Shown here piece after piece: positions 18,064 through 27,649 of a DNA stretch of 64,000 bases (position 1 is the first letter of the stretch; every line of letters begins with the position of its first letter). The position numbers and the translations under genes were made by a program. The stretch spans positions 186,001 to 250,000 of the forward strand of contig NZ_CP013106.1 of NCBI RefSeq assembly GCF_001431725.1. Direction: 5' to 3'. The DNA is from Halomonas huangheensis. GTDB lineage: Bacteria; Pseudomonadota; Gammaproteobacteria; Pseudomonadales; Halomonadaceae. Under the pieces are notes generated by a model that did no database searches, was not told the DNA's origin, and saw only the letters and a program-made list of their open reading frames with translations.

Positions 18064-20442
18064 TTAATCCCCGGCAGGGAAGTCTGTATCGACTCTGGCC
18101 TTCTCCGGAGCATCGTGGGTATTGGGTGATTCGATGCTGCCATCTTCGCCAGGCTCCGGAACTTCATCATGTCGCCTGGCATCCGGGAGAATACGCAGGT
18201 TGGCAGCTGGGGCGTGTCCCTGCTTGTCCTGGCCGAAGTAGACCGTGGTGTGTGGGTACGGAATCTCGATACCGGCTTCGTCGAGGTGCAGCTTGACCAG
18301 GCGGTTGTAGGCACGGCCCACGGCCCATTGGTTGCCGGGAGTGGTCATGATCCGCACGCGGATATTGACGGCGCTGTGGTCCAGTGACACGACACCGGCC
18401 ACTTCCAGCTGATCGAGGACTTCCTTGCCGAGGTCCTGGTCCGTGGTCAGTTCCTCGAAGGCATTGCGCAGGGAAATGATCGCATCATCAATGTTCTCGC
18501 GATAGGCAATGCCGTACTCGCCGACGTGGTAGGCGAAATCACGCATGTAGTTGGAGACCAGGTCGACGCTGGAGAAGGGCACTAGATGGTAGGTGCCGTT
18601 GAGGTCGCGGATACCTACCGAGCGAATGCTGAGCTTCTCGGCTGTACCGGTAATGCCGCCTACCGTGACGACGTCGCCGGTATTCATGGCGTTCTCGATC
18701 TGGATGAAAATGCCGGTAATGATGTCCTGCACCAGCTTCTGAGCGCCGAAACCGATGGCGAGGCCCAGTACCCCTGCACCGGCAATCAATGGCCCGATAT
18801 TGATACCGATCTCGGCCAGCACAATCATCAGGGTCATGGCGACAATGGCGATGGCCAGCGCATTGCGGAACAGCGACAACAGAGTATGAGCGCGTGCCGA
18901 GGGCAGCCCCTTGCCGGTATTGGGGTTGAGGCGGTGCTCAATAGCGCTGGCCAGGGCTATCCATAGTGCGATGGCAACCACCACTATCAGCGCAACGTTG
19001 GAAACACGGCTGACAATGGTCCGCCCCGATTCAGAGGCATACCAGCCGGGAAGGTCGAAGACTCCCCAGGCGCCGAACAGCATCATCGCTGCCACGAGCA
19101 GGATCACCACGTTGACCACGCGCAGTATGAGTGGAATATAGGAGTTCAGTCGCGGTTCCAGCAGTGGCAGGCGCTGACGCAATTCATCCGATAGCGTGAT
19201 ACGGCGCCCAATGGTCTGCACCAGCAGGCGTGACAGCAGCATGGCGGCGATGATCACGCCGAGGGTCTTGAGGGTGGCGATCAGCACATAGGGCAGTGCG
19301 TCCTCGGGGCGGGTCAGCGTCAATACCAGCACGGTGGTGAAATAGGCGATGGCGATCAGATGCCAGACGCGAGCCAGCAGGCGTAGTGTGACACGGGTAG
19401 CTGAGAGGTTTGACTGACGTGCGCGGTCGAGCAGTGCATCGCGCAGTTTGCTGCGATTGATCAAGACTACGGTAATGGCATAGATCCAGGCTCCGACCAT
19501 GACCATGGTACCGATACCGGTGCCTAGAGGCTTGGATAAGTAGATGCTGACCAGTGGCACCACTACCATCAGTCCGTAGCCGGCAAGGCCGATCAGGCGC
19601 GCGATCCAGCGGTTCCAGTAGGAAGCATCACCTGCCTGGATGGGCAGTAGACGCAGTCCTTCATAGCGCGAGGCAAACAGCATCCGTACCGCGGCCTTGA
19701 GTAGCTCGATGACCAGGAAGGCATTCAGGAACAGTGAGGCCCGGGTCGACAGACTGCCGGTGTCTCCCACGGCAAAGGTTGCAACGAGGTTGCCACCGAT
19801 ATAGGCCAGACCGACCACCAGCGCATCAACCGCAGCGGCCAGTGCCACTGCAACGACCAGCCGCACGGTAGGATTGAGGTGGTGGCCATTCAGCGACCAT
19901 CCACTCAGACGCGTGAATAGGGGACGCACCAGGCGTCGCGCCACAATGAAAAATGCGAAGGTCGCAACGATGATGATGCCGAGGTTGATTGCGGCCTGAG
20001 CAAAGAACTGAAGGTCCAGGGGAGTAGAGGCCATGGAGCCATTGAATAGCGCGATGATGGCGTCAGCAGCCACCCGAGCATGGGTGCCGAAATCGCTGAC
20101 TATCGAAGACGTCCAATGAGCCAGTTGGCCGGGTAGCGAGGTCGGCTCGTTGACGGCGGGCGTCTGCTCGGTCAGAGAGGGTGTCTCGGTACCCGGCCCC
20201 GCAGTTTCGGGCGATGCCTCAGCCAGTTGGCGCAGTTGTTCGATCAGTTGCGTACGTGCCTGGTCATTTTCCAGCATGTCCGCCAGCGTTGAGTAGGCAG
20301 GCGCCTCGGTGCCCTCGGCAGGAGCCTCGGACTGCTGGGCAAGCACGGGAGAGATCATCATCATGCCGACCAACCACAGCAGACTGAGCAGCATGAAACG
20401 CATCATGAAGCCCCGTATCATGAAGTATTGTCTTGAGTGCAT
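18064..20442 (-). CDS. Large mechanosensitive channel of the MscS superfamily (YbiO-like)
   Basis: Stretch-activated channel releasing solutes on hypo-osmotic shock. From ATG 20442 (AGGAG 7 nt upstream) it has 792 residues: signal peptide ending SPVLAQQ, a periplasmic segment to about residue 150, roughly ten membrane helices (about 165-560), then the MscS core with pore helix GLAIGFGAQKLVQDIITG near 595, the beta domain (VTVGGITGTAEKLSIRSVGIRD) and a C-terminal domain ending in an acidic tail. Size and architecture resemble E. coli YbiO rather than 286-residue MscS. Relevant to an organism facing salinity swings. Confidence 0.92.
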   Translation of the reverse strand: MHSRQYFMIRGFMMRFMLLSLLWLVGMMMISPVLAQQSEAPAEGTEAPAYSTLADMLENDQARTQLIEQLRQLAEASPETAGPGTETPSLTEQTPAVNEPTSLPGQLAHWTSSIVSDFGTHARVAADAIIALFNGSMASTPLDLQFFAQAAINLGIIIVATFAFFIVARRLVRPLFTRLSGWSLNGHHLNPTVRLVVAVALAAAVDALVVGLAYIGGNLVATFAVGDTGSLSTRASLFLNAFLVIELLKAAVRMLFASRYEGLRLLPIQAGDASYWNRWIARLIGLAGYGLMVVVPLVSIYLSKPLGTGIGTMVMVGAWIYAITVVLINRSKLRDALLDRARQSNLSATRVTLRLLARVWHLIAIAYFTTVLVLTLTRPEDALPYVLIATLKTLGVIIAAMLLSRLLVQTIGRRITLSDELRQRLPLLEPRLNSYIPLILRVVNVVILLVAAMMLFGAWGVFDLPGWYASESGRTIVSRVSNVALIVVVAIALWIALASAIEHRLNPNTGKGLPSARAHTLLSLFRNALAIAIVAMTLMIVLAEIGINIGPLIAGAGVLGLAIGFGAQKLVQDIITGIFIQIENAMNTGDVVTVGGITGTAEKLSIRSVGIRDLNGTYHLVPFSSVDLVSNYMRDFAYHVGEYGIAYRENIDDAIISLRNAFEELTTDQDLGKEVLDQLEVAGVVSLDHSAVNIRVRIMTTPGNQWAVGRAYNRLVKLHLDEAGIEIPYPHTTVYFGQDKQGHAPAANLRILPDARRHDEVPEPGEDGSIESPNTHDAPEKARVDTDFPAGD

Positions 20443-20739
20443 CCGAGGTCTCCTTTTTCGGTCGCCATTTCTATCGTGCAATTCGCGAAGGCTAACACGC
20501 ATTGCTGATCCATGTATGGCATTGATATATGGTATGGCATTGGTATATGTACGGCATTCCGGGCGTGAATCGGACGGCATTGACGACGATAAGGCGAAGT
20601 CTGGCCGGTAGATTCATGCGCGATGCTTGAGAAGCTGACAAGCTGTTGTTTCGAACGGTTCCCTGGAAATCTGCCCATTCAGCTTCAAGGGCCATGCCAC
20701 TATCATATCCAGGCTATCGAGCAGGATGAGGAGCTCTCC

Positions 20740-21108
20740 ATGGAGGTTGGTGTTGCGGGCGTGCTTTGGGTCGCGCTGGGAAGCGCTCTGGGAGGGATGG
20801 GGCGGTTGTGTGTCAGCCGTTGGTCGGCAGCTCACCTCGGCACGGCATTCCCCTGGGGAACCCTGTTCGTCAATCTCGCTGGCGCCTTTGCCATCGGTTG
20901 GCTGGCCGCGACGCTATCTGCGGGAACAGGGTTGGCGCTATGGCTGATGACGGGGGTGCTGGGTGGTTTCACCACAGTGTCGTCTTTCAGCTTGCAGACG
21001 CTGGACCTGATGCGTGAGCAGCGCTGGCTGGCTGTCGGTGTCAATGTCGGCCTGACGCTGGTGTTGGGCATTGGCGCTGCTGCGTTGGGTGTGAGGCTGG
21101 CGACATGA
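20740..21108 (+). CDS. crcB: Fluoride exporter subunit CrcB (first copy)
   Basis: Small four-helix membrane protein of the Fluc/CrcB fluoride channel family. Start ATG 20740 after GGAG (20730 region) gives 122 residues; an upstream extension of the frame has no similarity. Motifs: GSALGGMGRLCVSR near residue 10, PWGTLFVNLAGAFAIGW near 32 (conserved Asn), GVLGGFTTVSSFSLQTL near 75. It overlaps the second crcB by 4 bases. Such adjacent pairs form heterodimers of opposite membrane topology by family knowledge. Confidence 0.93.
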   Translation: MEVGVAGVLWVALGSALGGMGRLCVSRWSAAHLGTAFPWGTLFVNLAGAFAIGWLAATLSAGTGLALWLMTGVLGGFTTVSSFSLQTLDLMREQRWLAVGVNVGLTLVLGIGAAALGVRLAT

Positions 21109-21503
21109 GCCGCTGGGCGTCCTATCTTCAGGTTGGCCTCGGTAGTGCTCTTGGCGGTACCTGCCGAATGTTGGCCGGTGTCGTGGTCAATGCGTCGATT
21201 GCCTCGCCCTTCCCCTGGGCGACATTGATCGTCAATGTTCTAGGTAGTTGGTTGATCGCGCGCCTTGCCACCCATGCGGTGCTGAATAGCTCTGGTCGCA
21301 TCGCGAGGGCGCACGGCTTGCTGATTGCCGGCTTCTGTGGCGGTTTTACCACCTTTTCCTTGTTCAGTCTCGAAACGGTTCAGTTGGCCGTGGATGGCCA
21401 GTACGGTCTTGCGGCGCTCTATGTCGGCGTCAGTGTACCGTTATGGCTGGGAGCAGCCTGGTGGGGAGATAGGGCGGCACGACGGTCACAGGCCCGGTCG
21501 TGA
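21105..21503 (+). CDS. crcB: Fluoride exporter subunit CrcB (second copy)
   Basis: 132 residues with four hydrophobic helices and the family motifs GSALGGTCRMLAG near residue 12, PWATLIVNVLGSWLIAR near 38 and GFCGGFTTFSLFSLETVQL near 78. It begins inside the last codons of the first crcB (ATGA overlap), so the two subunits should be made in equal amounts. The pair is divergent from the MscS-type channel gene and convergent with pgi; no fluoride riboswitch could be recognised before the first copy. Confidence 0.93.
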   Translation: MSRWASYLQVGLGSALGGTCRMLAGVVVNASIASPFPWATLIVNVLGSWLIARLATHAVLNSSGRIARAHGLLIAGFCGGFTTFSLFSLETVQLAVDGQYGLAALYVGVSVPLWLGAAWWGDRAARRSQARS

Positions 21504-21513
21504 TCGGTCGCTG

Positions 21514-21540
21514 GCACGGCAGGGTCGACACCTGCCGTGC
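21514..21540. terminator. Hairpin between convergent crcB and pgi
   Basis: Perfect 10-bp inverted repeat GCACGGCAGG/CCTGCCGTGC with a 7-nt loop in the 57-nt spacer between the crcB pair and the leftward pgi. U-runs are weak on both sides. Confidence 0.6.
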
Positions 21541-21560
21541 AGTTGCAGACGTGTTCCTGC

Positions 21561-23234
21561 TCAGTGGTTGGCTTTACTGCCCTTTCTGGCTGTCGTCTTG
21601 CCGGCCGACTTGTCGTCTGTCTTGAAATGCCCCCGTACCAGTCCCAGTAGCCCCTGGGTTGATGCATCAAAGTCCTGGCTGCGCTCGTCGATACGCTCAC
21701 TGATCTCACCGGCGATGCGCTTGCCCAGTTGCACACCCCACTGGTCGAAGGAGTTGATGTTCCAGATCACGCCCTGGACGAACACCTTGTGCTCGTAGAG
21801 GGCAATCAGCGCACCGAGGTTGCGCGGCGTCAGCTCATCAAGCAGCAGTACGCTGGACGGACGATTGCCCGGGCAACTATAGGGATCGAGATCGCCGCCC
21901 TGCTGGCTGCCTTCCATGAAGGCATTGGCCTGGGCGAGCATGTTGGTCAATAACGCGAAGTGGTGATCCTCGACGCCTGGCTCGGGCTTGAGTGAGGCGA
22001 TGAAGTCGATCGGCACGTAGCGAGTGCCCTGGTGCAACAGCTGGAAAAATGCATGCTGGCCATTGGAACCGGTCTGTCCCCAGACGATGGGGCCGGTCTT
22101 GTAGTCCACCGGACGGCCGAAGATATCCACCGACTTGCCGTTGGACTCCATGTCGAGCTGTTGCAGGAAGGACGGCAACTGATGCAGGGCCTGATCGTAG
22201 GGCACGATGGCCTGGGTCTCGGCACCTACGAAGTTGATGTACCAGATACCGATCAAGGCCATCAGTACTGGCATGTTTTCCTCGAGAGGCGCATGCAGGA
22301 AGTGCTGGTCCATTTCCCAGGCACCTTGCAGCATCTCGATGAAACCTTCGAATCCTATCGCCAGCGCGATGGGCAGGCCGATGGATGACCACATCGAGTA
22401 GCGGCCACCGACCCAGGCCCAGAACTCGAAGACGTTCTCTTCACGGATTCCGAACTCCATGGCTGCCTTGCGGTTGGTCGAGGCTGCGACGAAGTGCGCT
22501 CCTACATCGGCGTCATCACCGGCCTGTTCGACGAACCAACGGCGAGCAGTGCGCGCGTTGAGCAGGGTCTCCTGAGTCGAGAAGGTCTTGGTCGAGACGA
22601 TGAACAGTGTGGTGGCCGGGTTGAGGCCGCGCAGAACCTTCTGGATATGCGCACCGTCGACGTTGGAGACGAAATGGAAATTGAGCTCGGGGTGGCGGTG
22701 CTTGAGCAGTGCCCGGCAGGCCATGTTGGGGCCGAGGTCTGAACCGCCGATACCGATATTGACCACGTCACGAATGCGCTCACCACTGTAGCCCTTCCAC
22801 TCGCCGCTGCGCACGGCTTCGGAGAAGCGCTTGATCTGTTCGCGGGTGGCGTGGATTTCCGGCATCACATCCTTGCCATCGACGATGACTGGCTGGTCGC
22901 CCAGGTTACGCAGGGCGGTGTGTAGAACAGGACGGTTCTCGGTGACATTGATGATATCGCCGGAGAACATCTGTGCCCGGCGCTGCACCAGAGCCGAGTG
23001 GTGGGCCAGCTCCAGCAGTTTCTCCAGCACCGCATCAGAAAGCTGGTGCTTGGAATAGTCGAGGAACAGGCCGCCGACCCGCAGGCTCATCTTGTCGAAA
23101 CGCTGGGGGTCTTGAGCAAAATAGTCTCGAATACGGTCATTGGCCGTCTGCTCACGCAGTTTCAGCAGTGATTGCCAGGTCACACTACGGGTCAGTTGGA
23201 ACACTTCAGTGTCCTCCTCGATAACAAGATTCAT
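21561..23234 (-). CDS. pgi: Glucose-6-phosphate isomerase
   Basis: Interconverts glucose-6-phosphate and fructose-6-phosphate. 557 residues with the two sugar-isomerase domains: VNIGIGGSDLGPNMA near residue 150, TLFIVSTKTFSTQETL near 205, the GGRYSMWSSIGLPIAL signature near 270, WGQTGSNGQHAFFQLLHQG near 378 and QGVIWNINSFDQWGVQLGK near 495. The C-terminus carries an extra basic tail (KTTARKGSKANH). The ATG overlaps the mgsA stop by one base, so methylglyoxal synthase and Pgi are co-translated, pairing the upper glycolytic branch with its overflow bypass. Confidence 0.98.
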   Translation of the reverse strand: MNLVIEEDTEVFQLTRSVTWQSLLKLREQTANDRIRDYFAQDPQRFDKMSLRVGGLFLDYSKHQLSDAVLEKLLELAHHSALVQRRAQMFSGDIINVTENRPVLHTALRNLGDQPVIVDGKDVMPEIHATREQIKRFSEAVRSGEWKGYSGERIRDVVNIGIGGSDLGPNMACRALLKHRHPELNFHFVSNVDGAHIQKVLRGLNPATTLFIVSTKTFSTQETLLNARTARRWFVEQAGDDADVGAHFVAASTNRKAAMEFGIREENVFEFWAWVGGRYSMWSSIGLPIALAIGFEGFIEMLQGAWEMDQHFLHAPLEENMPVLMALIGIWYINFVGAETQAIVPYDQALHQLPSFLQQLDMESNGKSVDIFGRPVDYKTGPIVWGQTGSNGQHAFFQLLHQGTRYVPIDFIASLKPEPGVEDHHFALLTNMLAQANAFMEGSQQGGDLDPYSCPGNRPSSVLLLDELTPRNLGALIALYEHKVFVQGVIWNINSFDQWGVQLGKRIAGEISERIDERSQDFDASTQGLLGLVRGHFKTDDKSAGKTTARKGSKANH

Positions 23235-23710
23235 CAGTTGCTGCGCGACGAGATCCAGGCGCCAGCATCAGGAATATCCATCTCATAGGGCTGGGACAGC
23301 CAGGGCGAACTCAACATGAAGTCCGCGCTTGCCGGGTTGCAGGCCACTGGCAGGTTCCACAGTGCAGCCAGGCGCAGCAGTGCCTTGACGTCTGGGTCAT
23401 GAGGCTGTGGGGAAAAGGGGTCCCAGAAGAAAATCAGTAGATCAAGCCGCTGCTCGGTAATGCGTGCGCCAATCTGTTGGTCGCCACCCAATGGGCCACT
23501 CATCAGTCCCTCGACCTCCAGTCCCAGCTCCTTGCTCAGTCGAGCTGCGGTGGTACCGGTTCCGATCAAGTAGTGTTGTTGCAGCTCCTTGCGCCAGCGA
23601 TTGGCCCACTCCATAAGAGCAGCCTTCATGCCGTCGTGAGCGACCAGCGCGATACGTTTGCGAGCCGGGATGGAGCGACGGACCTGAGAGGCGGGCTTGG
23701 ATGCGGTCAT
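23234..23710 (-). CDS. mgsA: Methylglyoxal synthase
   Basis: Converts dihydroxyacetone phosphate to methylglyoxal and phosphate, a bypass used when phosphosugars accumulate. From ATG 23710 (GGAG 8 nt upstream) it is 158 residues, the family length. Motifs: ALVAHDGMK near residue 22, GTGTTAARL near 50, LMSGPLGGDQQIGARI near 70 with the catalytic Asp, FFWDPFSPQPHDPDVKALLR near 98 and the terminal NPASADFMLSS. Coupled to pgi and divergent from gap, so three central-carbon genes share this locus. Confidence 0.96.
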   Translation of the reverse strand: MTASKPASQVRRSIPARKRIALVAHDGMKAALMEWANRWRKELQQHYLIGTGTTAARLSKELGLEVEGLMSGPLGGDQQIGARITEQRLDLLIFFWDPFSPQPHDPDVKALLRLAALWNLPVACNPASADFMLSSPWLSQPYEMDIPDAGAWISSRSN

Positions 23711-24079
23711 GGATTGTCTCCAGGGCGACAGGGTGAATGGATTCACCTTGGTGGTCACACCTTAGTGTTTTGAAGGTAATATTACTACGGCATTCGCTAT
23801 CGACTAAGGTATGAAAGTCGGGATTGTGCGACACATTAAGCCTTTAAGTCGCAGATTTAAGGGCATAATTAGCAATGCCTAACCTATGGCCAGCTTCATT
23901 ATGTTGTAAGTTTACCAAAATAGTACTTGAGTCCAGCGCCTGTCTGTACCACATTGGGAGCCACTCGCGACGCCCGTGAGAGTGATGGTCCTGTGCTCAC
24001 TTCTCACCTTCCGTCGACATCCGTTATTCATCGAACGTTATTCATCGAGCATTATTCATCGAACAAGGGGATCCCGGAC
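23711..24079. other. AT-rich divergent control region between mgsA and gap
   Basis: 369 nt without a gene. The part 23760-23930 is clearly more AT-rich than its surroundings and should hold both promoters. An inverted repeat GGCAT-N8-ATGCC lies at 23862-23879. Near gap are the three 14-bp repeats listed separately. Confidence 0.6.
24022..24062 (+). repeat. Three tandem ~14-bp repeats in the gap leader
   Basis: Three consecutive copies of CGTTATTCATCGAA (third begins CA; last base varies) run up to the AAGGGG sequence (24064-24070 region) that is the likely ribosome site of gap. Same period, copy number and placement as the repeat before the TRAP binding-protein gene at 811-852, with a different sequence. 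Confidence 0.75.
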
Positions 24080-25081
24080 ATGACTCTCAAGGTTGCCATC
24101 AATGGATTCGGTCGTATCGGACGTAACGTGCTGCGCGCACTATTCGAGAACGGCTATCGCGATCGTATCGAGGTTGTGGCCATCAACGACCTGGGTGATC
24201 CGTCACTCAATGCCCATCTGCTGCGCCATGACACCGTGCACGGCCATTTCCCCTTCAAGGTAGAACACGACGAAGAAAGCCTCAGTGTCGATGGCCAGCG
24301 TATCGCGATACTCTCCGAACGTGATCCGGCTAACCTGCCCTGGGCTTCGCTGGGTGTTGATCTGGTCATGGAATGTACCGGTCTGTTCACCAAGCGTGAA
24401 GCGGCGGGCAAGCATATTGCTGCAGGCGCCGGTAAGGTGCTGATTTCTGCACCGAGTCCGGACTGCGACGCCACCGTGGTGTTCGGCGTTAATGAACAAG
24501 TACTCACGGCTGAACACAAGGTGGTCTCCAATGCTTCCTGCACCACCAACTGTCTAGCCCCGGTGGCCAAGGCTCTCAACGATGCCGTGGGTATCGAGAA
24601 CGGCCTGATGACCACCGTGCATGCCTATACCAATGACCAGAATCTGTCGGACGTCTATCACTCCGATCCTTACCGTGCGCGTAGCGCCACCCATTCCATG
24701 ATCCCGACCAAAACTGGTGCGGCTGCCGCAGTGGGTAAGGTCTTGCCTGAGCTGGAAGGCAAGTTCGATGGTCTGGCGGTACGTGTGCCGGTGATCAACG
24801 TATCGCTGGTCGACCTGGTGTTCACTGCGTCACGCGATACCACGAAAGAAGAAATCAATGCGATTGTGGCCAAGGCTGCTGAAGCATCGCCAGTGCTGGC
24901 GGTCAACGCCCAGCCGCTGGTGTCGATCGATTTCAACCATGACGCCCATTCCTCGACCTTCGACGCCAACCACACCCGTGTGAATGGCCGCCTGGTCAAG
25001 GTGATGGCATGGTATGACAACGAGTGGGGCTTCTCCAACCGTATGCTCGACACCGCACTGGCGATGCAGAAGGCTGGTTGA
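24080..25081 (+). CDS. gap: Glyceraldehyde-3-phosphate dehydrogenase, type I
   Basis: NAD-dependent glycolytic dehydrogenase. From ATG 24080 ([15 protein letters not shown]) it has 333 residues; the open frame upstream is repeat-derived. Rossmann motif [18 protein letters not shown] with the Asp that favours NAD over NADP, and the active site [12 protein letters not shown] near residue 152, HAYTNDQ near 178, and the C-terminal [12 protein letters not shown] near 312. Followed by a clear terminator. Divergent from mgsA-pgi. Confidence 0.97.
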   Translation: MTLKVAINGFGRIGRNVLRALFENGYRDRIEVVAINDLGDPSLNAHLLRHDTVHGHFPFKVEHDEESLSVDGQRIAILSERDPANLPWASLGVDLVMECTGLFTKREAAGKHIAAGAGKVLISAPSPDCDATVVFGVNEQVLTAEHKVVSNASCTTNCLAPVAKALNDAVGIENGLMTTVHAYTNDQNLSDVYHSDPYRARSATHSMIPTKTGAAAAVGKVLPELEGKFDGLAVRVPVINVSLVDLVFTASRDTTKEEINAIVAKAAEASPVLAVNAQPLVSIDFNHDAHSSTFDANHTRVNGRLVKVMAWYDNEWGFSNRMLDTALAMQKAG

Positions 25082-25155
25082 TGGCCGGTTGGGGGAATGG
25101 TCGGGTAGATGCATTCTGCCTGTACCATTTCGCCAGGTAGTATGGTGATATAAAG

Positions 25156-25181
25156 ACGCTCGGCCTTTGGCCGAGCGTTTT
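25156..25181 (+). terminator. Rho-independent terminator after gap
   Basis: Stem ACGCTCGGCC/GGCCGAGCGT with loop TTT, followed by a short T-run (25178-25181), 75 nt after the gap stop and just before the next gene. Confidence 0.9.
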
Positions 25182-25203
25182 CGTGTGTGCCGAGGGAGCG
25201 GTT

Positions 25204-25947
25204 ATGTTGCCCGATTATTCTGTGCTGGCGTGGAGCTTGATCATCATCTCCACCTACCTCACCGGTGTCTCCAAGGGAGGCTTTGCCGGAGGTTTCGGCA
25301 CACTATCGGTACCGCTGATGGCATTGGCCATCGACCCGATTGCCGCTGCCGGGCTGCTGTTGCCACTGTTGCTGGTGATGGATGTGATGGCGGTCAAGGC
25401 CTGGTGGGGGCATCAGGATATGGCGGAGGTCAAGCGCTTGATACCTGGCATGGCGATTGGCGTGATTGCGGCAACCCTGGTGGCCGACTCCATGGACGAG
25501 AATCATATTCGCCTGTTGCTCGGGGTAATTTCGCTGTTGTTCGTCGCTTATATGATCTTCAAGCCATCGGCCTCACGCCCGATCTCGACACGCTGGGCCT
25601 GGCCATCGGGCATTGCCGTAGGCATCACCAGTTTCGTTGCCCATGCCGGCGCGCCACCGCTGAACCTGTATCTGGTGCCCCGACGGCTCGACAAGACCAC
25701 CTTCATTGCCACCGTTACGCTGTGCTTCGCCGCCGTCAACCTGATGAAGGTGCCGCCTTACCTGTGGCTGGGCGAGATCAACGTCACCAGCATCTGGGCA
25801 TCGCTGGCGCTGGTGCCCGTCGCCTGGGCGGGCATTCGCAGCGGTCTGTGGTTACAGAGCCGCGTCAACGAACGCCTGTTCTTCCGTCTAGTGATGCTCG
25901 CCATGGCCATCGTCGGCGTGCAGTTGATCGTCAAGGCGTTGGGGTAG
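25204..25947 (+). CDS. TauE/SafE family membrane exporter
   Basis: Predicted exporter of sulfite, sulfonates or other organosulfur anions. From ATG 25204 (GGGAG 5 nt upstream) it has 247 residues, with seven to eight hydrophobic helices and the two family repeats, marked by GVSKGGFAGGFGTLSVPLMAL near residue 20 and ITSFVAHAGAPPLNLYLVPRRLDK near 145. It is a single gene behind gap's terminator; no partner gene suggests a substrate. Confidence 0.9.
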   Translation: MLPDYSVLAWSLIIISTYLTGVSKGGFAGGFGTLSVPLMALAIDPIAAAGLLLPLLLVMDVMAVKAWWGHQDMAEVKRLIPGMAIGVIAATLVADSMDENHIRLLLGVISLLFVAYMIFKPSASRPISTRWAWPSGIAVGITSFVAHAGAPPLNLYLVPRRLDKTTFIATVTLCFAAVNLMKVPPYLWLGEINVTSIWASLALVPVAWAGIRSGLWLQSRVNERLFFRLVMLAMAIVGVQLIVKALG

Positions 25948-26051
25948 TGATAGCTCGGAGCCCCCAGCTATGAGGCAAGTCGCTACCAGGCTCCGGCGGC
26001 TCTGGTAATGACCCGGCGGCTCCCAACTGAGAGGGGCTGCATGACGCTGCT

Positions 26052-26528
26052 TCATGACGCGTTGTAGGCTTTCCACAGCTCAGCAATATCCAGTTTCTTC
26101 ATCTGCATATGGGCCTGAATCATGCGCTGTCTGCTCGCGCCATCCCTGCTCTGCATCATTTCCTCCATCGCCGTCGGTACGATCTGCCAGGACAGACCGT
26201 ATTTGTCCTTGAGCCAGCCGCATTGTTCGGCCTCGGGGACAGCTGATAGCGCTGCCCAGTAGTGATCGATTTGCTGTTGGTTATCGCAGAGCACCATGAA
26301 GGAGATGGCTTCATTGAACTGGAACAGTGGGCCGGCGCTGATCGCCATGAAGGGCTGCCCGAACAACGAGAAGGAAACAACATCGCAGTCCCCCGAGGGC
26401 GTGTCATGAACGGTGGTGACACTGGCGATGCTTGAATCTGGAAAGATCGAGCAATAGAACTCGGCGGCCTCCCTGGCCTCCTTGTCGAACCACAGGTGTG
26501 AAACGATCCGCTGCTGAATACTCGCCAT
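26052..26528 (-). CDS. VOC-family PhnB-like protein
   Basis: Small protein of the vicinal oxygen chelate superfamily, in the branch often labelled PhnB or 3-demethylubiquinone methyltransferase-like; real activity unknown. From ATG 26528 with AGGAG upstream it has 158 residues: the start HLWFDKEAREAAEFYCSIFPDS, central GQPFMAISAGPLFQFNEAISF, WLKDKYGLSWQIVP near residue 112, and a helical end with KKLDIAELWKAY. All are hallmarks of the 150-160-residue family. Confidence 0.88.
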   Translation of the reverse strand: MASIQQRIVSHLWFDKEAREAAEFYCSIFPDSSIASVTTVHDTPSGDCDVVSFSLFGQPFMAISAGPLFQFNEAISFMVLCDNQQQIDHYWAALSAVPEAEQCGWLKDKYGLSWQIVPTAMEEMMQSRDGASRQRMIQAHMQMKKLDIAELWKAYNAS

Positions 26529-26676
26529 GGTGGTACTCCTTTCTGCTGGGGTTGTGCAGAGTAGACGCAGCAACAGAAAGGATTTCGACATCGCCGAATG
26601 GCTCTGTAGGAAAAGTGGCCCAGTCAACCTGGCATTTTCTGCACCACAGCGAGCATCATGCATGGCGTCCCGGCCG

Positions 26677-27354
26677 CTATATCGGGCGGTTTACCAGAGT
26701 CGTTACCAACTCGTCCACAGCGGCTTCTGCATCACCTATCGAGTCGCGCAACCGATGATCCGCAAATTCGTCATACTCAATGGCTGCTTCGTGGACATCG
26801 GTAATGCCGATATATGCGAAGGCTGTGCGAATCGATGATTCGACGTGGTTGCGGTCGCCGATACGACCGCCAGGCTGATAGCCGTAGTCACCACGTGAGG
26901 AGAGGATCACCAGTTGTTTGCCGGAGTTGGCCAGCAGTGGCCAGTAAGGCTCAGCTCCGCGGCTGCGGTCGAACCCGAACGTGCGCCCCACGCGCACGAT
27001 ATTATCGATATAGGCCTTGAACTGTGCTGGAGGGCCGAAGTTGTACATCGGCACTCCGGCGACAATGATATCGGCGCGCAGCAGCTCATCGATCAGCGTG
27101 TTGCTGACACTCAACTCCTCATGCATCCAGGCTTTTCGTGAATTCTCCGGCGTAAACGCTGCATGTATCCATTCACCGGTGACAGGGGGCGGCGGGTTCT
27201 GACCCACGTCACGGTAGATCACCTGTGTTTCAGGGCTTCGCGCTTTCCACTGCTGGACGAAACGAGCGCTCAAGCGACGAGTGTGTGATCCATGCGCTGT
27301 CGTGTCTGAACCACCGGGGCGTGCGCTGGAGTCGATATGCAATAGCGTAGTCAT
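26677..27354 (-). CDS. azoR: FMN-dependent NADH:quinone/azo reductase
   Basis: Flavodoxin-fold oxidoreductase that reduces quinones and azo compounds with NAD(P)H. 225 residues: N-terminal phosphate-binding LLHIDSSARPGGSDT, the conserved VAGVPMYNFGPPAQFKAYIDN near residue 95, and VILSSRGDYGYQPGGR near 150 contacting FMN. Slightly longer than the usual ~200 because of inserts near residues 50 and 160. It is divergent from the sulfatase gene; the 295-nt spacer (27355-27649) holds no other supported gene. Confidence 0.93.
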   Translation of the reverse strand: MTTLLHIDSSARPGGSDTTAHGSHTRRLSARFVQQWKARSPETQVIYRDVGQNPPPPVTGEWIHAAFTPENSRKAWMHEELSVSNTLIDELLRADIIVAGVPMYNFGPPAQFKAYIDNIVRVGRTFGFDRSRGAEPYWPLLANSGKQLVILSSRGDYGYQPGGRIGDRNHVESSIRTAFAYIGITDVHEAAIEYDEFADHRLRDSIGDAEAAVDELVTTLVNRPI

Positions 27355-27649
27355 GTAGGTCTAGCTCCATATGAGTGAAACCGAATCATATGTGGCAAGT
27401 CTCTACGCGCTATACGAAGGCGACAAACGACAAGTTCTCAGCTGATGGATGATATTGAATCACCTGTTGATGGTCGTTCGGCATATGGGCATGCCCAGGA
27501 GATGTCCCGGTTTCCAAAGCACCAGGTAGGGCCTGGGTATTTTGCTGGTTTTGGGGCACTGAGTTACGGGTGCGGTTGGGAAAGTTGGGCTATGCTCGAT
27601 GTTGCAAAGCCGTCTAAAAACCGCAGATATAACCGCAGGAGCTTCCACA

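Noticed and set aside
20583..20739. Fluoride riboswitch before crcB
   Set aside because: No recognisable crcB motif pseudoknot could be traced in the spacer; a covariance search would settle it.
25183..25203. Upstream GTG start for the TauE/SafE gene
   Set aside because: It would place the gene start in the gap terminator's tail; the ATG at 25204 has a well-spaced GGGAG.
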